Assembly (NCBI RefSeq): GCF_000611645.1
Contig: NW_014013026.1
Location: 4,734 to 24,282 of the forward strand
Direction: 5' to 3'
Length of the DNA: 19,549 nucleotides
Source: Monoraphidium neglectum
Taxonomy: Eukaryota; Chlorophyta; Chlorophyceae; Sphaeropleales; Selenastraceae
Shown: positions 10,528-19,234 of the stretch, piece after piece
Numbering within the stretch: the first letter of the stretch is position 1
How the letters are laid out: every line of letters begins with the position of its first letter
Position numbers and translations under genes: made by a program
Notes under the pieces: generated by a model
The model's input: only the letters and a program-made list of their open reading frames with translations
What the model was told of the DNA's origin: nothing
The model's database searches: none

Positions 10528-12121
10528 TGCTGCGCACGCCAGCTGCCCACGTCAACGGGTGTGTGTGTGCACGTTTGTGTGCGCGTTTGTGTGCGTGTGC
10601 GTGTGTGCAGGTGCTCGCACGCATGAGCACTTGGCGCATGCACATGCGCGGGCTGTGGGATCGGCACATGTTCCTGAGCATCCCTGCTCTCTGAGCGGTC
10701 ATCACGGCCCATTCCATCCCAACTCAACCCCATCCGACCCCTCGCTGCCCCAGGACGGGCAGCTGGACGTGTTCTTGGCGACAGCGCGGCGCCAGATCAA
10801 GGCCCTGGAGGAGGACGTGAGGCAGCTGCAGCAGATGCCGCGGTAGCCAACAGGCAGCCGCGAGGCGGCAGCTGGTCGGCTTTTTAATATGGGTGCACTT
10901 GACACCGCCAGCAACCATTGTTTGGTGGTTACTGGAGCACTTCAGACATGGCGTTCTCTGGCTGCAAGGAAACAGGGTTGCAATCGCTGGCGGCAATGCC
11001 GCTTGGAACTTCTTTAGTGCGACACGCACACTTGCTTGATCCTTGATTTCTTTGTGGTTATCCCTGCACACCTGCAAGAAAGGGGATCCTCCCCACTTGC
11101 AACGACCACCCACCTCTGTGACTGCCTGGCGCACGCGCTTCACCTCCACGGGGGCGTCTCCCGAAGCAGCCTGGTTGGAGCACCATCGTTATTATTGTGG
11201 GAGCAAGCAGGCAGGGATGGGCCGCCCGACTTGACAGTCATTGAAATCACCGCAGTACAAGACAGCAGACATTCAGTGAACATAGCCCTGGTGCGCGTGG
11301 CTGCCTGCACCTGCAGATTCCATGAGCAATCCAGTTGCTGGCCCAAGCCAGTCAACGGCTGTCCACTCGCGCCAAAATGGATCGCACCTCTGGCGCCACC
11401 AGGCCCGCCGCAAGCACTGACGCGTGGAGGTGCTCCGCTGCATAAGCGGCGCAGTTCCGGCCGCCGTGGCCATCAAACACCGCGAAAAAGGAGACCCTGA
11501 TGGTTGGGGGCGAGGGCGTTGGGCTGGGAAGAGGGGTGCACGCAAGGATGACAGAGATGCATTTTCACCGTGTGAGGTCAGCACCAGTGGTAGCAAGCAT
11601 TGCATTGCGATGAACCAAAGAGGGTTCAGGTGTGCGTTGATCTCCCAGGCCATGTGGGGCATTACAGCAGCGGGGGCGTCCGCCGTCGGACGCTCGGCAA
11701 CGCGTGCGCACCTGAGGGGGGAGTCCTTGCTGCCACGGGCGTCCGGTTCTGCCACACAAACGTCCTCCATCGCCTGGCGGCAGCCTTTGTCCTCTGAAGA
11801 GGCAAAGCTCACAGGTGTGTGCGCTAGGTGCCTGATCTCGCTCGATGGGTTGGCCGGTTGTGGTTGCTGCTGCTGCTGCTGCTGCTTGGGCACCTCCGGC
11901 TGCTGCTGAGGAGATTGCTGCTTGTTTTCAGCTGCTTCTCCAGGAGAGGCTTTAGGCTGCAGTTGCGGCACATCGTCCGTGGCGCGCGCAGCATGAGCAA
12001 GACCAGCATCGCTGACGACGTCCCCGCATGCAGCAAGTTGCTGCCCGCCGCTCCTCTGTCGCTTGCAAGGCGGAGTTTCTGGATCCTGCTGGTGGCCTTT
12101 CGCTGATGGCCGATCCTCCAT
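7337..12121 (-). CDS. PP2C-family Ser/Thr protein phosphatase, ILKAP-like
   Basis: Ten exons in transcript order: 12121-11712, 11496-11388, 11170-11114, 9265-9209, 9035-8937, 8718-8554, 8356-8291, 8141-8082, 7802-7700, 7482-7337, giving 423 residues. All joins keep phase. PP2Cs are Mn/Mg-dependent phosphatases that remove phosphate from Ser/Thr. The N-terminal ~100 residues are disordered with a seven-Gln run (about 80-86) and a basic PCKRQR that might direct nuclear import. The catalytic domain then shows RQAMED (115-120), FAVFDGHGG (141-149), [74 protein letters not shown] (metal Asp about 337) and [11 protein letters not shown] (metal Asp about 381). All metal-binding aspartates are present, so an active enzyme is expected. 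Order and spacing fit human ILKAP best. Intron 3 (9266-11113) encloses another gene. Intron 5 appears to use a GC donor. Upstream of the ATG an in-frame TGA at 12163-12165 supports the start. Confidence 0.92.
9061..9112. repeat. Short GCATA-type tandem repeat in PP2C intron 4
   Basis: The AT-rich segment repeats GCATA/GCATGTA units several times (ATGCATAGCATAGCATGTAG and on). It lies between PP2C exons 9209-9265 and 8937-9035, and is much less GC-rich than its surroundings. Confidence 0.7.
9266..9532 (+). promoter_or_regulatory. Likely promoter and 5' leader of the nested gene
   Basis: This is the only sequence between the PP2C exon ending at 9265 and the nested start codon at 9533, so the nested promoter probably lies here. 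It includes the AT-richer GATAAGATATACAACG near 9397-9412. No defined core promoter element is claimed. Confidence 0.35.
9533..10846 (+). CDS. Small membrane-anchored coiled-coil protein, nested in PP2C intron 3
   Basis: Four exons, 9533-9636, 9740-10040, 10309-10395 and 10754-10846 (TAG), join in phase at GT-AG borders to give 194 residues. I do not recognise the family. The first ~60 residues are rich in Arg, Ala and Ser with almost no acid, and resemble an organelle transit peptide ([19 protein letters not shown]). Residues about 79-95 form one hydrophobic segment ([17 protein letters not shown]). The rest, about 97-190, is a charged helix with heptad-like Leu/Ala spacing ([60 protein letters not shown]), that is, a coiled coil. 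A plausible reading is an organelle membrane protein with a soluble coiled-coil arm. All four exons lie within the opposite-strand PP2C intron. The long third intron contains a TC/TG microsatellite. Gene reality is well supported by phase-consistent exons; function is unknown. Confidence 0.78.
10461..10524 (+). repeat. Compound (TC)n(TG)n microsatellite
   Basis: About eight TC units (10461-10477) run directly into about 24 TG units (10477-10524), with further TG-rich DNA to about 10610. It lies in intron 3 of the nested plus-strand gene and at the same time in intron 3 of the PP2C gene, where it reads as (CA)n(GA)n. Confidence 0.97.
10847..11113. other. 3' region of nested gene, inside PP2C intron 3
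   Basis: This gap holds the 3' end of the nested transcript and the first part of PP2C intron 3 (donor GTGGGT at 11113). I found no TGTAA on the plus strand after the nested stop codon, so its poly(A) site is not assigned. Confidence 0.4.
11863..11885 (-). repeat. CAG/CTG repeat encoding polyglutamine in PP2C exon 1
   Basis: Consecutive CTG triplets on the plus strand (CAG on the coding strand) encode the seven-Gln run in the disordered N-terminus of the PP2C protein. Further Gln clusters lie just upstream. Confidence 0.9.
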
Positions 12122-12640
12122 TGGGCAGCAACGCGGTGAAGCCGACACTGGTCAAAACGATCTCAGAAGAGGGATTTGATTTATGCTAGTAATGAGATGG
12201 ATATAGAACATACGGAAGTACTTCACCATGACGAGCTTGATCCTCGGCAGATCAATGCGGGGCCTGATCTGTTTGCAGCACTTCTGCAGCCCCCGTGCGC
12301 ACCATGCACTCACGTGCTCCCATACAATTCAAGGGTCAGATAGAATTTCAGCACACCGCGCGCGGCTGCCGCCGGCGGGTTCCGCTAATGGCACGGCTGG
12401 CGGCAGCGGCGCATGCAGCAGCGGGCCGTCCGAGCCGGTGACGCGGGTGCTACTGGGGTCTGCAGGGGCGCTTCGCAACGCAGGTGGGATGTGACAGGCA
12501 GAACATAGCGGCATATGATACGCAATAACCGAGGGCCGCCGCCGCGCTCGGCCCAACCGGCCGTCAGACATCCCTATTGTGGTACTGTCCTCTGCCCCTT
12601 TCACTCAACCACATCACAATTTTGACGGCGTATCCCAACC
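12122..12640. promoter_or_regulatory. Shared divergent promoter region, PP2C (-) and PrmA (+)
   Basis: PP2C starts leftward at 12121 and PrmA runs rightward from about 12641 or later, so about 0.5 kb separates the two. The part near PP2C (12160-12230) is AT-rich. An 88-codon open frame from ATG 12228 is present but not recognised, and could be chance or a 5' exon of PrmA. No core elements are assigned. Confidence 0.45.
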
Positions 12641-15600
12641 ATGTGTAAGGTTGGAAACGGCAAGCTTGCCAGCGTCCTAAAACCGAACCCTCCCCCAACC
12701 CCCGCTGGCGTGTCCATGCTGGTGCAGGGCTGCCGCCGGGCGCCGTCGCGGCGTTTGCGACCGCGTCAGAGTGAGCGAGGGGACAATCATTGTTCGGTGC
12801 AACCTACAGGGGCGCCCACTGCTTCTCAGCGCATGCAACAAGCGTCAGCAAGCGTGCACATGCGCATTCAACCCAGCTCATGCACGCGCCAACGCATGCC
12901 TGCAACCCTTGCCCATCGCAGCGCGGTCGGCCAGGAGCCCACGTGCACGCGATGCCGCATCGAGCCTCTGAGCGGCGAGGCCGCTGACGCGCTCTCGGAC
13001 GTCCTGCTCAGCTTTGGTGCGGCCCCAGCCGCCCGCGGGCCGGGCCAGAGCGGCACCCAAGCCCATGCATTGCGCCGAATCATTCCTAGAGCAGTCTGAC
13101 TGGCGAGCCAGCTCCAGCGGGCGCTGCGTTTACCGCGTCGCCTCGCATGTCGCTGCTGTGCGACGCAGCGGCCTCCTGCGTTGGTGCGCATGCATGGACG
13201 CCCATGACCTCGTAATACACGGCTGCACCCCTGGTTTTCACACTCCCAGGGGCCCAGTCAGTGGTGGTGGAGGAGTATCGCGCGCCTGGGGCGCCAGAGC
13301 AGGAGGTGCAGCAACCATGCGCGGGCTTACATTACGGCGCCCTGGTTTCGTGGCACACGCAGCCCCTGCTGATCAGCGTGCATGAGCAAACAAGGGACGT
13401 GGCGTGTGGCGCATGAAGGACGCTCTGAGGGACGTCCGCCCAGCAGCGGCTGCGGCTGCGCGTGCGCAACATGGAAGCCGCGTCCGAGCCACATGCCGCG
13501 CCAGGAGCCGCGAAGCAGGCCCCCATTGGCCGCCGCCCCCTGAAGCGCCCCGCCCCTCGCTGCCGCCCGGCCCGCAGGTGTTTGGCGCCGAGTCGGGCCT
13601 GTGGGACACCTGCAGCGTGGTGGCGCACTTCCCCCTGGAGCACGACGCAGACGCGACGCTGGTGATCGCGCGCGACGTGCTGCGGGAGGTCCTGGGGGAG
13701 ACCGGCGATGGCCATGAGGGGGACGTTGGCAGCAGCGGCAGCGGCGGCGGCAGCGGCGGCGGCAGCGGCGGCGGCAGCGGCAGCAGCGGCGGTGGTGGTG
13801 GGGATTGGGGGTGGAGCTACACGCTGGAACCGGTGGTGAACACTGAGTGGGTTGAGCAGATCAAGGTGAGAGCGGCGCCGTGGCTGGAGCGTGGTGGTTA
13901 AAGATCTGGGTTGTGGGATGTGGCAGCAAGGAAAGGGGGCCAAGAAGTGTCCTTGAAGGCCATACCTGGCAAAATCTATCGTTTGAGGAGGGGCCAGTGG
14001 GTCAGTTGCTTTTTAAGGAGGGATCTGCAGGCTCGATGATTTTGCAAAGGGGCGACTGGGTGTGAGCAGCAGAGGGCCGGGCCGGGAGAAGCATTGACTC
14101 CGCAACGCGCTGCGGTTGTGGTCAGCTGCAGCCCACCCATCCAGGGATTTGCTGGCGCGTGCATCTGCTCCCACACAGAGCGCAAAGGGAGCCGAGCCAC
14201 CAGGCAGCACTGCGCCCGCAAGTGCGCCCCCGACGCCGTCATCCAGCACCCGCGACCTGCATCCCCACCCACTACCCGTCACCCCAGCAGCCAAACGTCC
14301 CTCATCCCCCGCCCATACATTCAAACGGTCCCGTCTGCCAGGCCAGCTACGTGCCGCTCCAGGTCCTGCCAGGGCTGTACATAGTGCCCACGTGGTCACA
14401 GCCCGAGGACCCAGCAGCCATGAACATAACCCTGGAGCCCGGCGTCGCATTCGGAACAGGTGATGCACAGCAGGCAGGAGAGGCACGCATGCTGCACAAT
14501 AGTGTATTACGAGGGGCGGAGAGGAGGCAGGCAGGCAGAGCTATCGGCAACAACCTGTTGAAGGCGGAAGGGGAGGGGGGGGGGGGCGAGGCGGCGAGTC
14601 TGTGTGATTTTGGAAGCAAGTGCTTTAGTCAAGGCACGTCTGCCCTGCCGTGCTGCTCAAGGCGCATCCTGCACCTGCTCCACTCAAACCATGCCGGCAC
14701 CCTTGGCAGGCGAGCACCCCACGACGCGGCTGTGCCTGGGTCACCTCTGGTCGCTCCGGGAGGAGCTGCCCGGCAGCCGCGTGGTCGACTACGGCTCTGG
14801 ATCGGGGGTGCTGGCGATCGCGGCGCTCATGATGGGGGCGGCGCAGGCAAGCCTTGGGGCCCTTCGCCAAGGACGTCACATCAAGGGTTTCTCGCCCTAC
14901 ACTCTATATGAGCATGGGGGAGCCTTGCCGGCATGCCCACACCCACATGGTGTTGTCACTGTATGTATAAGGCTTGACTTGATTTCGCGCTAGTTCGAGA
15001 GACGGCCAACAAAACAGCTGCCACCTCGCTCTCAAACCACCAACCCAGGCCGTGGGCACGGACACAGACCCCCTCGCTGTTAAGGCGGCCGCGCGCAACG
15101 CGGAGCTGAACGGGCAGGGGCCCCGCTTTGTGTCGCTGCAGTGCTCGCCGGACCTGGCGGGGCCGGAGCCCCTGGGGGAGGTGCGGTGGCCATGCGGAGT
15201 GGTTGGGAGAGCGCTGTGAAAACTCAAACGGACGATGTGGTTGCTGTCTTCTGTGGACTGGCAAAGGGGATGCAAATTGGTACAGGGAGCAATCAGCCTC
15301 TTGCCACGCCACGCTCTGAGCTTGTTTATTGTTACCAATCCCCCATTCAACCAACACCCACAGCACAATCCACAAACAGCACACAGATTTGACAACAAGC
15401 CATGCCGTCAACGCCGACAATCAACGCCCCCTGCAATGCGTCCCTACACCACCGCCAACCAAAGGCCGGCCTGCCTGCTGCCGGCGCATACGACCTGGTG
15501 GTGGCCAACATACTGCGCGGCCCCCTGCTGGAATTGGCGCCCCGCCTGTCGGGGTACGTCCGGCCGGGGGGCAGGCTGGCGCTGTCAGGGCTGCTGGCGG

Positions 15601-15895
15601 AGCAGGTGGGGCCTGGGAGCGGTGGGAGCTTTCCCGGGTTGGTGCGCATGCCTCGCCTGCAGCAGGGGTGGCGCTGGATGAATAGATGTGCGAAAACGCA
15701 GCATTCTGGGTCCCGCGACACGGGGAGGGCGCGACCCTTCGTTGTCGCTGATGGCTCGACGCTGCTGTGCATCTCTGCCATCACGCGCAGGTGCCTGATG
15801 TGCAGGCGGCATACTCGGCTGCCTTTGACGGGTTCGAGGTCTGCACGGACGGCTCTTGGGCGCTAGTGACGGCGCGGCGACGGCTGCAAGACTAA
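12641..15895 (+). CDS. prmA: Ribosomal protein L11 methyltransferase (PrmA), probably organellar
   Basis: Firm exons: (5' unresolved)-13016, 13250-13305, 13578-13865, 14342-14459, 14710-14846, 15049-15180, 15465-15605, 15791-15895 (TAA), all in phase. PrmA uses S-adenosylmethionine to trimethylate ribosomal protein L11; in plants it serves organelle ribosomes. Landmarks: N-terminal domain [21 protein letters not shown]; a Gly/Ser-rich insert (about 13728-13800); [47 protein letters not shown]-binding [16 protein letters not shown]; acidic ribose-binding segment [20 protein letters not shown]; catalytic-loop-like [32 protein letters not shown]-terminal [17 protein letters not shown]. The 5' end is uncertain. 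One open frame runs from ATG 12641 (or 12716, [17 protein letters not shown], transit-peptide-like) to 13016, possibly with a small intron after 12770. Intron 14847-15048 has a GC donor (CAG/GCAAGC). Family is very secure; the first exon is not. Confidence 0.9.
13728..13803 (+). repeat. GGC/AGC repeat encoding a Gly/Ser linker in PrmA
   Basis: Imperfect tandem GGCGGCAGC units encode about 24 residues of Gly and Ser between the PrmA N-terminal domain and the WVEQIK segment. The reading frame stays open throughout. Confidence 0.92.
14575..14586 (+). repeat. 12-base poly(G) run in PrmA intron
   Basis: Twelve consecutive G lie in the intron 14460-14709. It is a homopolymer with no assigned function, where the sequence length may be unreliable. 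Confidence 0.85.
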
Positions 15896-15944
15896 TACAG
15901 CAGCGACGTTTGCATCAAAAGCATGCACCTTAATGCACGCAAAA

Positions 15945-15975
15945 CCTCTGACAGGCTGATCAGACCTGTCAGAGG
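15945..15975 (+). repeat. 11-bp inverted repeat (hairpin) in PrmA 3' UTR
   Basis: Arms CCTCTGACAGG (15945-15955) and CCTGTCAGAGG (15965-15975) are exact inverse complements around a nine-base loop, CTGATCAGA, which is itself nearly palindromic. It starts 50 bases after the PrmA stop codon and would fold into a stable RNA stem. Confidence 0.92.
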
Positions 15976-16261
15976 GTGGATGTGCAAGCCAACAGGGGGC
16001 GCCTGATTGCGCGTGGTGGGGGACGCAATCTATCCCCCAACACGCACAGAGAGGTGCCCCTGGGTGGGTTCACTGCCCTCCAATGGTAGTAATTTACAGG
16101 TCCCAGAGGGCACCACCTCCTGGGCGTCACCAGGCTGTTGACACCCCCCTCTAGCGGCCAATTGGTGCGTTACCCCACCCAGAGCATGGCGCAAACATAA
16201 CAGAGTGCAAGGCTGCCATGTCATTCTTCTAAATTGAAGCTTGACACACACCAGCTGAGAC

Positions 16262-16266
16262 TGTAA
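16262..16266 (+). terminator. Candidate poly(A) signal TGTAA for PrmA
   Basis: TGTAA occurs 367 bases after the PrmA stop codon on the sense strand, followed by AT-rich sequence. The distance is typical for green-algal 3' UTRs. Confidence 0.55.
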
Positions 16267-17153
16267 ATATGCGATAAATGCGTCGGCACAGGTTGAATAT
16301 CATGGCAGTACACACAGAAGCCAGCAAGGGCGGCGGACCATATGCATACCTTTGACCACCTTCGAAGCCATTCAAATGTTCATATGATGAAGTACATGTG
16401 TATGTTTGTTACTGGATTTGCGAGATTTTGCTATCAGACGTCACATGCTCGGCTACTGGTACCAGTGGACCGGTGAGCCGGCGAAGCGAGGCAGCTTTGT
16501 TGACCAGGTATGCAAAAAAGCAGAAATTTGCCACAGGTTTGCACAGGTCATATAACCTGCTCATTGACCAATGGTCTGTCGCATGCCTGTTGATGTCGAT
16601 GTTCCGTGCGCGGAGGGGAGGCTCTTGTAGGCACGGCAGGCTGTCAAACACCTTTTGATTGCCGTACGGGACCCGCTGCCGGAAACACGACTTGCCCTAG
16701 ACATGCATGCTGGAGGTTGGGGGAGCGGGCGTTCCGGCACAAAAGCGCCGAAAGCGCGGCAATGCCAAGCATTGCTGGGAATGCTGGAGATGCATGCCGG
16801 TTGCCGTGACTGCTGAGGGATGCATTTTTACGTGCACAGCTGCTAGCACGACTTCATATGATTTTGATGTCTGCACTTGAAATGCTGCCTACAGTGGGTA
16901 GCGTGCTGGCTTGGTTGGAGGCGCCGGCTGCATGGCATTGCCCACACAGGGCATTGCTAAGCGTCACCCCTGCGCTGCCGCACCTGTCTCCTACTGTTTG
17001 CTGTCAGTGCTCGCCACTCACATCAACAGGCGTACCTCAAACAGCCAGTGCATATCTTCTGCCTTGCACAAAGTGATCACTTTCAAATGCAAGACCAGCC
17101 CCAGGCGTTGAGGCGCTTCATCTCACCTGTTGCAGAAGCACTTGCTTACGCCC
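16267..17153. other. Intergenic region between convergent PrmA and SelO
   Basis: No recognisable gene, tRNA or transposon is seen. Short open frames (under 90 codons) occur on both strands without domain resemblance. A small hairpin (GCAATGC-CAA-GCATTGC) lies at 16759-16775. The region is less GC-rich than the coding DNA. Confidence 0.5.
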
Positions 17154-17158
17154 TTACA
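17154..17158 (-). terminator. Candidate poly(A) signal TGTAA for SelO
   Basis: TTACA on the plus strand reads TGTAA on the SelO sense strand, about 550 bases after its stop codon. The sequence between holds no convincing gene. A 103-codon plus-strand frame (17230-17541) opposite the UTR looks like chance. Confidence 0.5.
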
Positions 17159-17707
17159 ATGCAAAAATCACCACCACGTCCGTCTTTTTACCCACAACGT
17201 TCAGTTAAAGGGGTATGATTTTGTAGTCGTTGAGGGTCGTGTTAGGTGACAAGCGTGGCCACATCACCATGAAGCGCGTATGTAACGCTATTGGACGGTC
17301 AAGCTGTCAAAAGTCCATCGGCGCTGCTTTCTCAGCAGCGATAGAGGCGCAATGCGCCCAGCTGAGCGAGTCAAGGGGACAGCGCCCTCAGCGCCCTGCC
17401 GCGATGGCGCAGTCAATGAAAAGCCGCAAGGTGGCCAAGCCCGCCTTAACGGTTATAAGTGAGAGGAACACCTATCCACACACAGCCAGATTGAACACGA
17501 CGTGTGCCAGAAGCACATCCAGGCCAATAAAACCAGCGTGAAAACAACCTGCTAAACGCAAGCACCTCCCTCGAGCACCGCCACTCGTCCAACACTCTCT
17601 GTGCCGTCGCGCAATACGTCGTGCCGCGCCACTCGGCACGCCCATCAGGCACCCACCACGACTCCCCGCCGACGCAGCGCCGTCGTCTCGCCGATCGTGT
17701 GATCAAA

Positions 17708-19216
17708 TCAAGACGAGCACGACAGCATGCAGACCCCGGGCTTGTTCTCTATGTCGCCGGGCGGCGGCGCCGTGTACTTGGGGTCTGCGCCCGGCTGGTC
17801 GTCGTAGGGGCGGCTAAGGACGGCCATGAGGGCCTCCAGCTCTGAGTAATCGCCCCTCTCGGCCGCCTCGATGGCGTACTGCGGTGGGGTGGGGACCGAG
17901 GCGGTTGGGGCGGTTGGTCGGTCGGTCGATCGGTCGGCGCTGTGGCGCTGTCGAGTGGGGCTGTTAAGGCAGGCGCGGTTGGCTGAGCGATGCAGAAGTA
18001 AGCTGCGTGTTCTGCTGGCCATCGCAAGGAGAGCTGGGGTGACCTTGTTCTCACGCCAGCACCTCAAACCAACCAACGGCACGCCGCTGGAGTCTGGCCA
18101 ACCACAAGTCAGCCCAGCCCCGGCCGATGCAGGGGCATGCGTCCAGGGACGGCCAGCCGAGGCCCGCACGCACATGGGTTTAGGGTTAGGGTTTAGGCCC
18201 GCACATGCCCCAACCAGCCGCCACCCGCCCACCTGGAGGAGATGCTGCCGCGGGATGAACTTGGGGCTCGCGCGCTTCATCGACGCCGCCCGCTCTGCGT
18301 CCGCCACCCCTTCCTCCCGCAGCTTGGCGCGCCACGCGCCCAGCCACGCGCGCCAGCCGGCGGCCGCCTCTTCAGTAAGCTCCTCCGCGGGGATGGCCGC
18401 CGCCAGCTCAGCCGGCAGGCCGCGGGAAGCTGAAAGGCCGCCGCCGTCCGCGTGGCCGTCGGCGTCCTCAGCAGACGGGATGCTGGCCAGGGCCCTGGAT
18501 GTGCACAGCGGTGAGGTTGTGTTTTTGTGGAGGGGGGGGGTTCATTCTTTGGCGCGTCGTGCGCGCGGGACCGTGTGAACGCAGCCTGTCACAAGCAGCG
18601 CGCGAGGGCAAGGCATTGCTGCTGCACTATGGCCGCCGCCAGGCCTGTTGATACGGCAGGCAAGCGCATCGTGGGTAACAGGCAGGGGCGTCGCGCGTCG
18701 CACCTGAATGTGTTGGTGAAGTCTGCGTCGCAGTCATACATCAGCTTGAGCAGCTCCATGGCCTGGTGGGGGGACAGGGCAGGACAGGGCAGGGCGGAGG
18801 GTGGGTAGGTAGGGTAGCGGTTGCCCGGCCGAATTACAAATTGAACGGGCAAGGTTGGCTGACATGGGGCAGCCAGCACGAGGGGGACCAGAGGGTTGTA
18901 TGGACGCTCACAAAGGCGCGCCCGCACGAAACACAGCGGCCGGGAGTTTGAATTGCACACTGGTGGTCCAAGCTTTGGTCCAGCTCTTGGCAGGTCACCG
19001 GCGCACGCGGCTTTTCAGCAGCGGCTTATCAGCAGCTGCGTGCTCCCCGCACAGCCAAACGCTTGTCATCTCCACCGCCCCCAGGTGGGGCGCGGTTCCC
19101 AAAGACCCCACAAGGGAAATGGCGCCCATGTCGTCCCGACCACCCACCAGTGCCTTGTCATACTGCTGCAGCCCCATCTTGGCAGCCATGCGGGAGTTGT
19201 ACTCAGACATGAGCTC
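17708..19216 (-). CDS. selO: SelO/YdiU-family protein adenylyltransferase, C-terminal part (Cys form)
   Basis: Four 3' exons in transcript order: 19216-19148, 18762-18704, 18494-18233, 17878-17708 (TGA). They join in phase to give the last 186 residues. SelO is a pseudokinase-fold enzyme that transfers AMP to Ser/Thr/Tyr of target proteins, usually in mitochondria or bacteria. Landmarks of its C-terminal region are ELMSEYNSRMAAKMGL, MELLKLMYDCDADFTNTFRA, WRAWLGAWRAKLREEG, MKRASPKFIPRQHLLQ, AIEAAERGDYSELEALM and RPYDDQPG, ending LSCSS. The third-last residue is where animal SelO has selenocysteine; here the codon is TGC, so this is the cysteine form and needs no SECIS element. The nucleotide-binding part lies beyond the right edge. 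The stretch 18426-18485 encodes a variable, Gly/Asp-rich insert. Family call is secure; the protein is partial because of the window edge. Confidence 0.92.
17916..17937. repeat. GGTC tandem repeat in SelO intron
   Basis: Four to five GGTC/GATC units occur in a row near the 3' end of the SelO intron (sense strand GACC), just upstream of the acceptor at 17879-17880. Confidence 0.8.
18176..18197 (+). repeat. Interstitial plant-type telomeric repeat
   Basis: The 22 bases hold three TTTAGGG-like units, one of them shortened to TTAGGG. They lie in the SelO intron 17879-18232. A 12-base motif GGCCCGCACATG flanks it: an expanded copy at 18161-18176 and an exact copy at 18196-18207. Confidence 0.85.
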
Positions 19217-19218
19217 CT

Positions 19219-19234
19219 GGGGGGGGGGGGGGGG
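19219..19234 (-). repeat. 16-base poly(C) polypyrimidine tract at SelO acceptor
   Basis: On the SelO sense strand 16 C residues directly precede the acceptor AG (19217-19218). It acts as the polypyrimidine tract. The exact length is uncertain because homopolymers are error-prone. Confidence 0.85.

Noticed and set aside
10396..10753. Extra exon of the nested gene near 10610-10690 ([12 protein letters not shown])
   Set aside because: It has a reasonable acceptor but no good in-phase donor, and exons 10309-10395 and 10754-10846 already join in phase as one continuous coiled coil.
12228..12494. 88-codon frame in the PP2C/PrmA divergent region
   Set aside because: Unrecognised and not clearly spliceable in phase to PrmA; kept only as a possible 5' exon, not as a gene.
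15825..15840. GGTTCGAGG as a tRNA B box
   Set aside because: It lies inside the PrmA coding exon (GFEV) and no acceptor stem or A box can be paired with it.
17230..17541. 103-codon plus-strand frame opposite the SelO 3' UTR
   Set aside because: No recognisable domain, and it lies between the SelO stop and its candidate poly(A) signal; most likely chance.
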